This document shows positions 34,168-48,400 of a stretch of 64,000 bases of DNA, in pieces; the first letter of the stretch is position 1, and every line of letters starts with the position of its first letter. Source of the DNA: Rhabdophis nuchalis (lineage: Eukaryota > Chordata > Lepidosauria > Squamata > Natricidae); NCBI GenBank assembly GCA_039707465.1, contig CM077647.1, positions 114,512,110 through 114,576,109 of the forward strand, read 5' to 3'. A program made the position numbers and the translations under genes. Under the pieces are notes generated by a model. It worked only from the letters and a program-made list of their open reading frames with translations, searched no databases and was not told where the DNA came from.

Positions 34168-36578
34168 ATGATCATGGTCAGATCACTCACTTTTCCGACT
34201 CGACTTTCCCACCGCTACACCCCACCGCGGGGAGGCGGAACCAGAATCTCCTAGATGGTTCCGCCCCAGGCGCCTAATGGAACCTGAAAGGTTCCAGACG
34301 GAGCTTGGGCCAATACCTGTGACCTTGTCCCGCGCCCCGACGGAGGACCTAGTGGCCGCATGGAATACTTCGGCTGCTGGGACCTTGGATCGGGTCGCGC
34401 CCTTGCGGCCTCTCTTGCGGCGCCGAGTCACCCAGTCCCCTTGGTTTACCAAGGAGCTGAGGGAGATGAAACGCTGCAAGAGACGCCTAGAGAGTAGATG
34501 GAGATCCACACGATCTGAATATGACCGAACACAGGTAAGAGCCCATTTGAAGACTTACCTTGTGGCGATGAGTGGCCAAACGTCATTACTGTGCCACTCT
34601 TATAGCATCCGCAGAGAACCGTCCTGCCGCTCTGTTTGGGGTGACCCGCTCCCTCCTTCAACAGAGGCCGCGGGAAGCCCCTCTACAGGGCAGAGCTGAG
34701 GAATTTGGAGAATATCTGCAGGATAAAATCGCTCAGATCCGGGATGAGATGGTCTCCATGGAAAGTAGTCTAGGGGGAATTCCGGAGACAGGTCTTGAGA
34801 CTCCTTTGTGGGAGGAGTTTGACTCTGTTACTTCCAACGATATGGACAGGTTACGTAGGCGACTGAGAGCCACCACATGTTTATTGGACCCGTGTCCCTC
34901 CTGGCTTGTACTGGCATCCTGGGAGGTCTCACGAGACTGGTTCCAGGAAGTTGTAAATGCTTCTTTGAGTGAGGGGTTCTTGCCCGCTGTCTTGAAAGAG
35001 GGGGTGGTGAGGCCCCTCCTCAAGAAGCCTTCCCTGGACCCAGAATTATTAGTTAATTATTGTCCTGTCTCCAACCTTCGTTTTCTGGCGAAGGTTGTAG
35101 AAAGTGTGGTGGCACAACAGTTTCCCCATCACCTGGAGGAAATTGACTATCTAGACCCACGCCAGTCCGGCTTCCGGCCCGGTCACAGCACTGAGACGGC
35201 ATTGGTCGCGTTGGTAGATGATCTCTGGAGGGCCAAAGATGGGGGTTGTTCCTCCATCCTGGTCCTATTAGACCTCTCGGCGGTTTTCGATACCATCGAC
35301 TACAGTATCCTATTACATCGACTGGAGGGGTTGGGGTGAGGGGCACCGTTTTACGGTGGTTCTCCTCCTACCTCTTCGGTTGATCGCAATTTGTGTTGGC
35401 AGGGGGGCAGAGGTCGACCTCGAGACCCCTCACATGCGGGGTTCCTCAGGGGTCGGTCCTCTCACCACTCCTGTTCAACATATATATGAAACCTCTGGGT
35501 GAGATCATCCGTGGCTTTGGGGTGGAGTACCATCTGTACGCTGATGATACTCAGTTGTACATATCTACCCCAAACCACCCCAACGTTGAAGTGATGTCCC
35601 GATGTTTGGAAGCCGTGCGGAGCTGGATGGGAAGGAACAAACTCAGACTCAACCCATCCAAGACCGAGTGGCTGTGGTTTCCGGCGCCCCGATACAACCA
35701 GTTGATCCCATCACTGGCCATAGGGGGTGAACTTCTAGCCCCCGTGGATCGGGCACGCAACTTAGGCGTCCTCCTAGATACTCGGCTGTCTATGGAAGAT
35801 CATGTGATGGCCGTGGCCAAGGGGGCATTCTGCCAGGTTCGCCTGGTACGCCAGTTGCAGCCCCTATTGGACCGGGACGCCCTTCACACAGCCACTCATG
35901 CGCTCGTGACTTCCCAACTGGACTACTGTAATGCTCTCTACATGGGGCTCCCCTTGAGGTGCACCCGACGACTACAGCTAGTCCAGAATACAGCCGCGCG
36001 GGTAATTATGGGTACCTCCAGGTACTCCCACGTAACACAGCTCCTGCGCGAGCTGCACTGGCTACCTGTGGCCTTTCGGGTGCACTTCAAGGTGTTGATT
36101 ACCATCTTTAAAGCACTCCATGGCATGGGTCCTAGCTATCTGCGTGATCGTATCCTACCCCACACATCCCTTTGACCGATTCGCTCCCACAGAGAGGGAC
36201 TTCTCCAGGTGCCGTCCTCCTGGCAATGCCAACAGGCGGCTCCCAGGGAAGGTCCTTCTCTGTGGCAGGCCCAACCCTCTGGAATGACCTACCCCCCGAG
36301 CTTAGATCTACTACGGACCTCCGCTCCTTCCGTCAACAATTAAAGACCCATCTTTTCCAGCAGGTGGCCTGGCCTAACCTAATCTACCGTACCAGCCTAG
36401 TTGTAGTAATTGGGTTTTTACGTTATAAATATTTTAACACAGGGTAAAACATTTAATTTAGTGTTATTATTTCTAATTGTTATTTATGTATATGCTCTAA
36501 ATTCTTGTACACCGCCCCGAGTCTCTTCGGAGAGAGGGGGCGGTCAATAAATCCAAATAAATAAATAAATAAATAAAT
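34168..36578 (+). mobile_element. L2-clade LINE, copy h (endonuclease end to 3' tail, frames broken)
   Basis: Forward element starting at the endonuclease SDH motif (WSDHSL-like; the frame is already broken). It continues through the linker (34277-34699), the RT N-terminal half (34572-35339: GFRPGHSTETALVALVDD, LLDLSAVFDT), a stop at 35337-35339, the RT C-terminal half (35393-36175: GVPQGSVLSPLLF, YADDTQLYI) and the last coding segment (36172-36447). It ends with the stem-loop near 36510-36545 and an (AAAT)n tail. YADD is intact but three frame breaks kill it. Confidence 0.92.
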
Positions 36579-37999
36579 TATTCTAAGATGTTTCAGATCA
36601 ATCTAAAGAGTAAACCTACATTTGTTTTAGATAAATCTAGACAGTAAACCTATATTGTTTTTAAACTGCACCGTTTCACTTTTAAAAAGCACACAGTATT
36701 TGTGGTGCTAATGGAAAGAAAGAAGTTGAAAAGTTTGAATGTTTTTCAGTTTAAAAATATGTGCTTATATCTGGCAGAGAAAAAAAGATTTGCAGGAGAG
36801 AGCTCTACAGAACTATCCATAACCCAATAAAAAATCAATAATGAGACAAGCTGAACAGAATGTCACTTTCAATAACTACAAATCTCACTATTCAAAAATA
36901 GCTAAGGAGAAACAAGAGTTAACAACATAACAAGAAGCTGAAAAAGCCCCCAAACTGATCCAGTCCACATCCTGTTTCCCATAATGACTAACCAGAAGGG
37001 AAGCTCCAAGTCAGGTCATGAAGCATGCAAACACAGAGGGGGGAGGGGCGGAAGGAGGGAGGGAGGCATGTAACCGATGTTCCTTGTTACTTAATAATAC
37101 ACTGAGTATGAATCTGCAGGCTTAGTGCATGTGATTCTCAACTACTGTTTTTGGTTACTGAGAGCTAACCTACACATGTTGTAAGTTACTAAATTCAATT
37201 TCCAAAATGATTATTTCAGGTAAAGGTGGCAAATTGCAAACATTAATAAAACTGCATACAATCTGAAGAAGGGGATAACATGAGGTGAATGCATATTTGG
37301 TTTATGGATTTGTAGCTGAAAGCATAGTATGAATACTGCCAAAGGAACATTCCTGGAGTGGACGTCCAAAGACCCCAAAGATATCAAAGTTGTACTATAG
37401 AGAGATTCCAGAAAGTCCCATTGGTAAAGGGATTGGTACATTTGCCCTTCAGCTTCACTGCCATCATTGCAAAAAACCTGGCAACTGAAAGTGCGGGCCT
37501 TCAGCTCTGCAACTAAAGAATACCTGGGTTTAATGTTGTTTTTAAATTTAAATTGGCCTATCTACCTGCTATGTGCTACCGACCTAGCAATCCAGAATCT
37601 TTAAGTGCTAGTTCTAATCATTCAAAAAGAATAAAATACCTTTTGTTTCTTCAAAATAATTATTTTTCACATACATTCGGTGTCACACCCCTTTGATTTT
37701 GCTTCAAGGTCACCTGGAAACCAAGGCATTCTCTACAATAGTAATTCCTATAGGAAAGTACTTCAGTTTATTAGCCGCGTTCTCGTGTTATCTTAATTTA
37801 GATCACTTAACCCCATTTCTTGGGACTGCAGGAGAGAGCCATTATTACTGTACTTGACCTTCTCACAAACGCTAGTCGAAAATATAGTTGGCCAGTATGA
37901 GCGTCAGTAGATGGTGCAGACAGTCCCAATGATTTAAGAATGATGCCTTTTATTGTCCCGGGTTTCCTGCTGCCCTGCAGAGTTTCAGATCTCTTGGTA
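36579..37999. other. Intergenic DNA upstream of PLEKHH3
   Basis: No gene or named repeat recognised. Composition shifts from AT-rich toward balanced as the PLEKHH3 promoter is approached. Confidence 0.45.
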
Positions 38000-38099
38000 C
38001 CCGTTCCCATTCCCGCCCTCCGCTTTCCATTCTCCGGGAAATAAATACTCCATCCTGTTCCAGTGACGCTTTTGGTAACATACTTTATGCTTTTCATGA

Positions 38100-38720
38100 A
38101 GCATTCCAATGTTGGCAGCCAACTACAGCTCCGTTTCCAGCCAAAGGAGCGAGGAAAGAGAACGCTCCCGGAGTGACTGACCGGCCGTCCCTTCCCGGCC
38201 AACCCAACCCACGTGAAATATACCGCCGCCGCCGCCGCCTCCCCCCCCCCCCCCCCGGAAAGGGTGGCACTTTCTTGGGCAACCGGCAGGGCCTTGCCTT
38301 GCCCCTCCCCCGCTCCTGGACTGGGGCGGAGAGAGCGGTGGCGGGGCAAAAGCCCGGTTAAACAAGCTGAGCAGACGGCTAGGTCAAGGCGCCAACAGCT
38401 TTCTTTAAGTTTTCTCTAAGCGCGCCCTGGGCGCCTCAACTAACCCAGCCCAATCCTTCCTTCCTTTCCTTCCTTTTCCTTCCTTCCTTTCCTTCCTGCC
38501 CTGCTTTTACTGCACAGACCCAAGCTACGGATGCCGTTCCCCGGCGGCTTATGGTGGCTGCTGTGCTGCAGGCAAGGTTTCACCTTGCTGCGACGTGACT
38601 ACTGTGAGGCAAGCAAGGGGGTGGCCGGTGAGGAAGAAGTTGAAGAATCCTTTGAATTACGCAGGCAAGGCGATGAGGTGAGCTGTGCACGGGCGGGAGG
38701 AACATCAGAACTTCGCTCCA
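38100..38720 (+). promoter_or_regulatory. PLEKHH3: CpG-rich promoter and first-exon region of PLEKHH3
   Basis: GC- and CpG-rich island in an AT-rich neighbourhood, containing a (CCG)n run at 38223-38239, a C16 run at 38241-38256, a polypyrimidine CCTT tract at 38454-38498 and the first coding exon at 38531. No TATA box is evident, as is usual for such promoters. The transcription start cannot be fixed from the sequence. Confidence 0.7.
38531..38677 (+). CDS. PLEKHH3: PLEKHH3 exon 1 (start codon)
   Basis: 49 codons beginning MPFPGGLWWLLCCRQGFTLL, followed by an acidic stretch EEEVEESFELR. The opening is nearly identical to the mammalian N-terminus as I remember it, which fixes the start codon. 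Donor gtgagc at 38678; ends in phase 0. The cysteine pair could be a lipidation site (inference). Confidence 0.93.
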
Positions 38721-41700
38721 TTCTTTTGGGAGTTCTATCGAGAGCTAGAAGGAAAAACTATGATTTTGGTGGTCTGGGAAGAAAATGCGTGCCTCGATGC
38801 GTTTCACACCCCTCTGCTGGGGACTCAAAAGATATTATGCAAATACTAACGATGCAATAATAAAAAGAGAGTAAAGTGGTCCTTGGAAATTTTTCCGGTT
38901 TGAAAGGTCTTCTGATACCACTAAGTATCAACTTAGAACGTGCTGACTGGATCGAGTCAGATGAAATGTGGACCAACATTCTTCTTCGATTGTTTTATTT
39001 TAAAGAGTTGCAAAGGAGCATGCCTTGATGTTGCCTTTCTAGCCTGGTGTCCTTCAAAGCTATTGGCATTACAGTATAGCTGTCATTAATAAGATAAGTT
39101 CATATGTTCAGATTCATTGTTGGAAAAAATGATATTATTCTGGTGGAAGAGTTCTATCTTTTGTTGTTTTTGTTAGTTTAATTCTCATCCTAATCCCCCC
39201 CCCTTCTAATTTGATTGATTTTCTCAGTGTTAACCCACAAGGATTTTATTATATCTCATTAGCTGATTTCCTTCTAATGTATATAACAGATAAATTGAGA
39301 ATTTTAAGTGCCGAAATCAGGTTTGGATTATCCATTAATGGATTTATCCACAAGTATGTGCAGTACATTCTCCATTTTCAAACTTCTCTAGATAAAGCAA
39401 ATTAACCTCTAAGTGGGAAACCTGGGAGCTTCTAGGTGTTGCTGTATGGTAGCTCCCATCACACATCAAAATGGACTATGCTGACTGAAGCTGTTACAAC
39501 AGCAAAATCTGGAGGGTAAATGTTCTTCACCTTTCAATTAATCCAATTGCAGGAGTGGTATGCTGACCTAGGTGAGCAGAAAAAAATATGTTTCCTCATA
39601 TTTATGCAATGCCTGTGCCATGAATTATATAGGACAAGCTGTTGTCTTGGATGCTTGGAATTTCTTCCTTGTTTCCTTTTAATTACGACAGAGGGTCAAA
39701 GAGCTGAGCCTCAGAGTGATGGAGAGCAAGGCTGTGTATTGATTGGCATGAACAACTAACATATAGAGCCCATCTAAATGTTACCAAAGTGTTCACAGTA
39801 GGGCCTTCAGGTCTCTCACCCCATATTTTGTTTTGCTGTTTTTTCCCCTTACAAAGCAGAAAGAACATTCCTCTGCCACCACCATTTGAATCTGGTCACT
39901 CCCTTCAGAAAAAGTAGCCAAGTTAGCAAGGTGAACTGTTTCTTCCATTCTTATGTACCAACTGTCTGCACAGGTATGCAAGCAAGGATTTCTTGCACTC
40001 TTTAAAGCAGTCACATCTTTTTCTAGAGTTCTTTTCTAGAGTTACAAACAGATGCTATATTTGCCCTCTGCTCCAAACTGGATTTTGGGAATCAAATACG
40101 AAGCACATAACAGCTCTGTGTATTTCTAGAAATTACATTCAGGTTTTCTTGGCAACTGCAAGGGACAGTTAGATTTTCATAGATGCTTTCTACCTACTTA
40201 ACATTGGCTTTACGGCATATCTAAAACCTTTCTCATTCCAATCGGGTTCAGATTGCTGAGCTCTGGTTCAAATGAAACTATGTTTTAAAGGCATGACGAT
40301 GCCTATACTAGGGCAGAAAATTTTCAGCCCCCAAGGAAATCTTTCCTTTGTCTGGATAATCTTTTTCATGGCGTCACTTCTTGGCACAGTAAAAAGGCCA
40401 AGCTGTCCTCTCTGGCAAAACTAAATTGAGGTGTGGGTGGCTGGCTGGAGGACCGGCTAGTTTTAAATCCCCAAGGGATCTTTAAAAAGTTCAGTTTAAT
40501 TCAGAGCTCAGATGTGCTGGATACATTTTCTTTTCCGGGAGTTTCTCTCTCAAGCTTTCTTTCTTAGGTAAAAAAAATGCATCTTCAAGATGAACGAGAC
40601 ATAACATGTTGAGGCAGTTCAGAATAGCTGCTAGAAGAAACTGGCCTAGAGTTCTTTTGTTTTGTACAAATCTGCTATTAGAACTCCCAAAGTCGGAAGA
40701 AAAAAACCCACCTGGTTTTCAGAGAATCATCTGCCCGGTGGATAATAACCTTGACCGGCCTGCCTATCCCCCTACATTTAGCTGTGTTTCAATTGGGCCT
40801 TGCTCCCCAAACATCAGCCTTGCTCCCCAATCATCAATTAAGGAGAAATTATGAAACTATATTTCGATGGCAAGTTGGGGATGGGGGGACAAAGAGGCCC
40901 TGTGCTAAAAGTATGCTACAGGGAAGTGGCAAGTGGTTGGTGGGGTATTCGGATGCAGGTTGTTTTTGGAGCATTTCCTCAACCCCACATTGTCTTGAAG
41001 AAGCCGAGGAGCATTTTCCGCTTATCCTTCTGATTAAGAACATGGGAAGCATGTGGAGTCAATTAAAAGAAAAGGATAACCAATGTTCCAAATCTAGTCT
41101 ATACCCACCACGACAATGGAATTATTCTGAGAATTGAGAATCTTGACAGGGCCCATATCGGGTAAAATGCGGAGTGATTCTGGATAAGCTCCCAATCCAT
41201 CCTCCTATTTCCAAGTAATCAAATAAAAAATACTGGGAATCAACAGCCCTCCTTCATTCTTCCTTGATATGAAAGGAAAAGGTTACCTTTGAAACCAACT
41301 TTTTGATTTCACTCTAAGACCCTCTGCTAAGACTCCCCCCCCCCCCCCCGCCCCATAAATTGATTTGTTTTAAAACCAATGACTGGCTGAGGATTACAGG
41401 AATAGCATCTAGAGCTGTGATGGCGAACCTATGGCAGGTGGTGGCACACAGAGCCCTCTCTGTGGGCACGCTCACTGTCGCCAGCTGCTCTTCTTGTTCT
41501 TTGATTTTCTAGGGCTCCGGCGTGCACACATGCATTCCGTTTTGGGCATTCGGTGCTGAAAAGGTTTGCCACCACTGATCCAGAGTGTATGATAAATGCC
41601 AAGTTAAAGAAAACTGATTTTAAATCCATAGCTACTGCATTTTTTGGTGCATCTACACTGAATTGAATATGCAATAATTTAAAAATCTCTTTTTTTGCTA

Positions 41701-44700
41701 CTTCTGAATCTTTTGCCACGTTAATAAAAAAATTCTGAATATTTCTCCCTCTGTATCACGCTTATTATCTAAACCTCCATCACTATCCCGCTGTTATTTT
41801 TTTTGACTCCTAAATTATATGCTCATACTGTGCTATCCGCGGATGACTTTTGCATGAAGCTACTAGGATCTTCTCGTCAACGGGAACTTGACATTTGTCA
41901 GGTTGGAGAGATCAGAAACTGAAATCAGTTGTGCAGTGGTTGTCAATTAGGCATGCTGAAGTATCGTCTATGCCATGCTTGAGATAGATAGATCATTGAC
42001 TCAACCCCCCCATTTGGGAGGGGGGGCAGAAAGCAGAACTGAAAGATGGAGCAAATGGAAACAGATTCTTAATCAGAAAACAGAAACTTGGAAATACATT
42101 GACGTGTATATGCTATTTCAACCAATACTAATTGCTTAAAAGGGCAGCTTTTTTTCTTTCTTTTTTTTTTGTACTTTGGAGGCTATTATACTCTTGGAAA
42201 ATTTCTTCCTGCCATTGTTTCCATTGTAGAAAGGCAATACTCTATAAATCTTTAACATTTGAGGTTTTGGTCAAGCATTCCCTTTCAGTAGTTTTTATTT
42301 AAGTTTTATGTTCTAGTTATGTGATATAATCGGCGGAATTTTTTTCCAGGATAAATAAAAGTTCTTGCATTTTACAGCCCATAGAATTCTACTTGACAAA
42401 ATTAGTGTCGTGGTATTGCATACAATTATGAAAATGTAGCTCAGGAGCAACTCTCCCACTTTGAACTCCTTGTTCTATATTTATTGATAGTTTTGCTCAC
42501 TACTGATTTTTTTTTTAAGTACATTCGTCTCAGTATTCCACATATAGTCTTTACTTAAATTTAAATGCAGTATTTTCGTTCCATTTTTCCTGTGTAAAAT
42601 TCCAAATAAGGGGAATATTGATTTGAGGCCAAATCAATGTCTATTTTAATTTCCTGCTCATTTTTTAAAAATCCTAATAATGACTGGTTTTTCAACAGAA
42701 GTCGTGATTCAAGAGGTTAAGATATTTTAAAAATAAACATTTTTACACCGTAAGTCTTTATTACCGATAAACAATTTTCTACTAAATTCCAAATAAGGGG
42801 AATATTGATTTGAGGCCAAATCAATGTCTATTTTAATTTCCTGCTCATTTTTTAAAAATCCTAAGAATGACTGGTTTTTCAACAGAAGTCGTGATTCAAG
42901 AGGTTAAGATATTTTAAAAATAAACATTTTTACACCGTAAGTCTTTATTACCGATAAACAATTTTCTACTAAAACCCTCTGCCATGGGAATTTGGATAAG
43001 CTGCTCTCAATTTTAAAAATCGGAATTCGTAACTGTAATAGAATGGCTAAGCCTGTGATGAGGCTTTTCGATTCTTCCCCTTAAGCCAGGGATGTCCAAA
43101 CTTGGGAACTTTAAGACTTGTGGACTTCAACTCCCAGAATTCTGGGAGTTGAAGTCCACAAGTCTTAAAGTTCCCAAGTTTTGACATACCTGGCTTAAGG
43201 GGATTGTCTCCACATCTCCTATTTTGGGGTAGCATCAGGTGTCATCTCCTGTTGTCACTTCTTTGTCTCTGGAACTTCACCTGTTAGGTATGTTACCCCC
43301 TACCTTTGTTGTAGGAGAGAAGTAGGGCTCTCACAATCTGTGCTGACTTTCTGGTCAGTGAAGGATACAAAATACAAGAAAGCAGCATGATTTCATAGCA
43401 CAAACTCCTGGCCATGTAACCTAGAGGTTTGTGTGTAAAAAAGATTCGTCCCCTTCTTCCTTCTTTGAGATCAATCCCATTAAATACAAACAAAATCAAA
43501 TTGAACTTTAAAAAAAAATGAAAAATGCAACATGCACACACTTTTTAACTTTAAATATAAAAATGCAAGTATTCATTGCTGTTAAAGATAAGCAAAAGCC
43601 GTTTGGGTATCAATGCTGTGGTCACCAATTTTAAAAACGACAAAGAAAATAAAGTGCTCCCAGTGGACCATGAGGTGGTACTGGGTTGTTACAAATTGCA
43701 CATTCTCTCCTTTTCTAGCTATTTTTTGGTGCGATACTAAGTCAATCCTGATGTTCCCAGTACAAATAAGGAAGCTGAATGTGTAACATCAGCCGTTTGT
43801 CTATGCCAGGCTGGACATGATGGTATTTATTTTATTTATAATCTGTATGCAACCAAGAGCCATGCCTTGAAAGGTGGATTGTATGTCAGAGCCTGAGAAA
43901 ATGTGTATTGTATATCTGAGTTGGCAGCTTGTGCAGGCAACAGCCTCAAACAATAAATATACTTTTGTCAGGCAGGTATCTTCATTTAGGTAAGAACTGG
44001 GCAACGGCTGCTTTGCCAGTGGGCATGAGCCTTATCTCTTTGTTTCCAGTATTGTTGAGGGAACCACACATAGAGAAAGAGTTGCAAGCAAATAATGGCA
44101 GTCGCAAGGATGAGGAAACTGCTCTGCAAGCGGTCAGATTTTTCCTCATCCACTCTTTTCCTGCCACACATTGTGTCATTGTTAGCTCTGAGTGTCTCAG
44201 ATGTATGATCCATATCATTCATTGTTTTAATGAAAATCTGTAGAGCGTCCTAAAGATTTCAAGTTTCATATTTCTCTTCTTAATTGATGGGAATTAAATT
44301 CCAGATAAGTTACTGTACATTTCTGACAGAAGCTTTTTTTAGAGATACCGGTATCTGCCTCCTAAAATAAAGTGACTGTCAATCAGCTGCAGCAGGAAGA
44401 GTAGCGGATAATTGAAGGAAGCATATATTTCAACCTTCGTATTCTAAAAGTTGTAAGAACAATGTTGAGTCAGAATATGACCAAATTTTAATAGGATACA
44501 ATGCTATACTCTTGATTTTGATTCACTCCGTTATAAAAGTGGAGAATTTTAAAGTTGTAAATTTTAAATTTTAAAGCATTACTGAAATATCAGATTTGTT
44601 TTGGTCCACTTACAAATTACAAATTCAGTAATTAATTCAAACAAAGCTAGCTTGTTGCAAAATTAATCCCATGAACGTTTGGATGTGCTTTGCTTTTTTC

Positions 44701-45417
44701 AGTGTCTTTTTTGCTCATAATAATAAGGACACTTACACATCATGCCTGTTTTCAGAAGTGCCTCTTTCTATTCACCCTCAGTCTTCCCCCCCCCCTACTT
44801 TCCTTCCCTACATGTGCATGCTACTGTCAATAGTAATGCATGCCATTATTCTCATCCAGAATGAAAATATTGAAAATCAGTTAGATGGCATTAATAGTCA
44901 CGAGCGCTCTGGTGTCTCGGTGTTCTGGGGGACTGGAACATGAGAATTGTGGCTGAGAAATGTGAAAAGCACTATATAACTGCAAAAAACTAAGTTTCAA
45001 CCAAGAATATCATTTGAGAGTATAAAATGTTTAATAGTCCTTGCTAGGTGCCTCAGACATAATTTAAACCATATTTTAGAGTTTACAATCCATCCATATC
45101 TGCAGCTCAGAATACAATTTTTAGAAGTGAATTATGAGGGGAAAATTAATTTTTGAAATTGTTTTCTAGATATTTTAATTTTTTTTCCAGTTTTGATGTT
45201 GCTTAATCTTTCCATGCTCTGTTGAAATGGTTGCTAGTCTCCCTGCCTTACAGGAGCATGATGATCTATGCCAACTTGGGCCAAGTTACAACAGGTGTTA
45301 AAATGGCACAGGACAGTTGGTGTCCTGTCCATTACTCGATACCTGTGGCAGCAGCCCCCTACTTTTTGCCATTCAGTTTGACTTTATATATAGTCTCGTC
45401 TCATTCCCTCCCTCCCT

Positions 45418-45454
<37 letters not shown>

Positions 45455-48400
45455 GCTCCCTGCAGCTTACAGCAAATCCAGCATCATTTTTTTTTTATTT
45501 GGGGCACCTTTGTGGGGACTGTGTACAAAGTGTACGATCCTATAGTTCCACCAAACTATCACAATTGAATCTCAAACTCGCTTACAATTTTTGCCAACAT
45601 TAGGGAATTTGCATGAATTAGGTGCCTGAGACTATAGTTTCCTGTCTTCTGTTAGGACTTGTCTGCTCCCTCCCCCTCTCTCTTTGCAGGGGAAGGGAGC
45701 CTTGGCTACAATAGGACTTTTTTTTTTTTTTGGCTGTATCTTACCCAACAGAGTGCTTGTGCAATTCTGAAGAGACTGCAGCCCAACACCGAGGTCGGCT
45801 GAGGATACAGGAACTTGTTCAGCTGCTGCAGCTTGCAGGATGTGAGAAGGTTGATTAGCCAGACTCTGGCTTGGGAGGGGCAATAGTGCAGACTAGGCAG
45901 CCTGGGAAAGGTGCAAATTAATAATTTACTTCCTTGTAGGGTTGGGAGGCGTCATGCCTGTATGAATGCTATTTATGCGTTCCCATTTTCTGTTAAATAG
46001 CCTCTTACTTTTGAATACATAAAGGATGAAATTACAGGATGACGTATTATCTATCTTGGAATTCTAATTTCTAAGTCTTCCAGAGTATCTTCTGCTCTCA
46101 TTTGTCTTAAATCTAACTCTTGTGCCTTTTACGTTCAATTCTGAATGAATCCTGATGATATTCTTCTTCTTTCTCTTTCCCTCTCTCTATTCACCCCATT
46201 TTTTCCAGGACTCTACCTTGCAAGTGAATCTCACTCAACCCAGTCGTGCTAGCAGTTGTTCTGAAAGGTGAGCATAAAGGAGTTGTATATGAGGCAGGGG
46301 GCAACTGGTATTGCAGTGGGGAAGGTACTGTGTTTTCGTGGGGGAATGCTGCATGTTAGCCAGAGTCATATTTCTGGCTATTGTTCTCATAAAAGAAAGG
46401 GAGATTCTTAACATTCTAAAACATTAAAACTTCCCCTGTTTCCGACCAGAAACTTCATATCGCTCCTTTCCCTATGGTTTTCCTCTTGAGAAAGGTTTCA
46501 TCTTCAGGCTTCAAGCTGACACTTCGTTAAACTGAGAAGCAAAAAGAGGAGAAAGAAATGGAAAGCATAGTGTTCATGATTACTTCGCACTTTAGGGTAC
46601 AACCCTAGTATTGGGTATAATTCCCAGGTCTCCCCTAAGCGTCTGCTGTGTTCGATCCTGATGTTTTCCGTTTGTTCTCGGCTGGAAAGCCAAGAAAATC
46701 CATGGAAAGAATTCTGCCTGGTGACCCACACATCTCCCACTCTGCTTCAGAGCTAATAGTTCCCAGCTGGGGTCAGGCATAGCCAGGCAGGAAGTAACTT
46801 TTTGGGCGAGTGATTCTTGCTTCTTATCTGTTGCCAAGGTGGGCCTGGGAAAAAAGGGAGGGAAATAGAAGTTTCTTTTGTGAGGCTGAGGCCACTAGAA
46901 TTCTGCTCCAGGAGGTTGCTGGTAGAAAGGGACAGAAGCAGGGAGATGTGAGAGGGGAGGCTATAAGAAGAATCTGGGAATGTACTTAATTCTTACTTGA
47001 GCCCCAAAGCCTAGGACATTTAGGTAATTTTGGTAATAGAAATAGAAAAATAGTCGATAATGCCATGAACGCCTGCAGAGACGAATTTGCTTATCTGCAG
47101 TAATTTGTGGGGTTGGACTATCTGCAATTTGCTATAAAGAGTCCTGAATAGGGAGGAGGAGGAGGAGGAGGAGGAGGAGGAGGAGGAGGAGGCATTCTCT
47201 TCCCTTTCTTCTCCGCCCCCTCCCCTCCACGCCTTTCTCCGATGCACAGATGCCAAGACCTCTCTTTCTGTATCTCTTCCCCGCTCATCTCAGGCAATCC
47301 AGCCAGCATCCTCTCCTCAGCTGAGCTCCTTCGTTTCCCAAATTCTTGGCAGCCCTTCTGTATAAACAGCTTATTTTTAGTCTGAGGTTAACAGTGCAAA
47401 ATCTCAGACCAGTTTCCCAGAACTATGGAAGAAAAGGGATTTGGGGGGGGGGGGATATTCTTCCTCTTTCCTTAAAAAAAAAGAGGGAGACTTGGGAATT
47501 ATATCCCAATATAAGCATAGAAGAGTGTGACTCCATTGAGAAAACACCTGAAGGTTTTCCAAAAATTCTCGGGCTCGTATTAGTAAAACTATGTGTGTTG
47601 GTAATGCAGTGCTGCTATTAAGACTTAAAATCTGGCTGTCATCAGTGGTGGCCCCTGATCCATCAAATGAAAATCCATAGAGTGCGATAGATAACATCAG
47701 GATCCCAGCAAATTGGAATTTTTTTTGAAGTAAGGAGGGGGGGATTGAAAGAGATAGGTCTACTCTTAAGCAAAGATTAATCAGTCACCTTTCATTTGTA
47801 TTAATGTAGATCTGACTGATGCCTGTTGCTTCTTCTCTTTTTGCTGTCTTCAGGTCTTTGCCAGTGACTGAAGAGACACACAGTCTTATTACAGAGAACT
47901 GTGGAAGGATGCAACATGAACCTGATGCTATTGTGAAAGGTGGGAACTTAGATTTGCTTCTCTCCTCCTCTGCCCTTTGAAATTTAAAAAAAATTCTAAT
48001 CTAAACAATTTTAAAGCTGAAGGGACTCAGCTTTTTTCCATCTTCCAGGCTGGCTGCAGAGAGAGGTCCGAGGAGGTATTAAAACTCCCTGGCTGCGTCC
48101 TCGCAAATACTGGTTTGTGTTGACAGAGGATTCTCTGGACTACTATAGCGGGTGTGAAGTGAGCGCCCAACGCCTTGGATCCCTTGTTCTCACCAGCCTC
48201 TGCTCTGTGTTGTGGCCTGACAAGCAAACCTATAAGGAAACAGGTAAAGATTGTCAGCTTTTGAATTGTTAAAGAATTTTGTGCTCAGATTTCATACTAT
48301 TGTAGTTTCTATGTGGCAACAGGAATGAATGATTTCAGCAAAGGCTTGATTTTTTTTTTTAGTTTTCTTAGTCAGCCACTAACATATCCATAGTCCATTG

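Larger units (their letters stand above)
38678..46208 (+). other. PLEKHH3: PLEKHH3 intron 1 (7.5 kb)
   Basis: Largest intron. It holds a hAT MITE (41415), a 187-bp tandem duplication (42598-42971), a hairpin MITE (43087) and a CT-rich microsatellite (45405-45452). No extra coding exon recognised. The remainder is unassigned AT-rich sequence. Confidence 0.8.

Noticed and set aside
38094..38419. Overlapping Gly/Pro/Arg-rich open frames on both strands near 38.2 kb
   Set aside because: Produced by the CpG-rich PLEKHH3 promoter with CCG and C runs; no conserved peptide apart from exon 1.
47020..47309. Poly-serine and poly-proline frames
   Set aside because: Reverse reading of the (GGA)n microsatellite.
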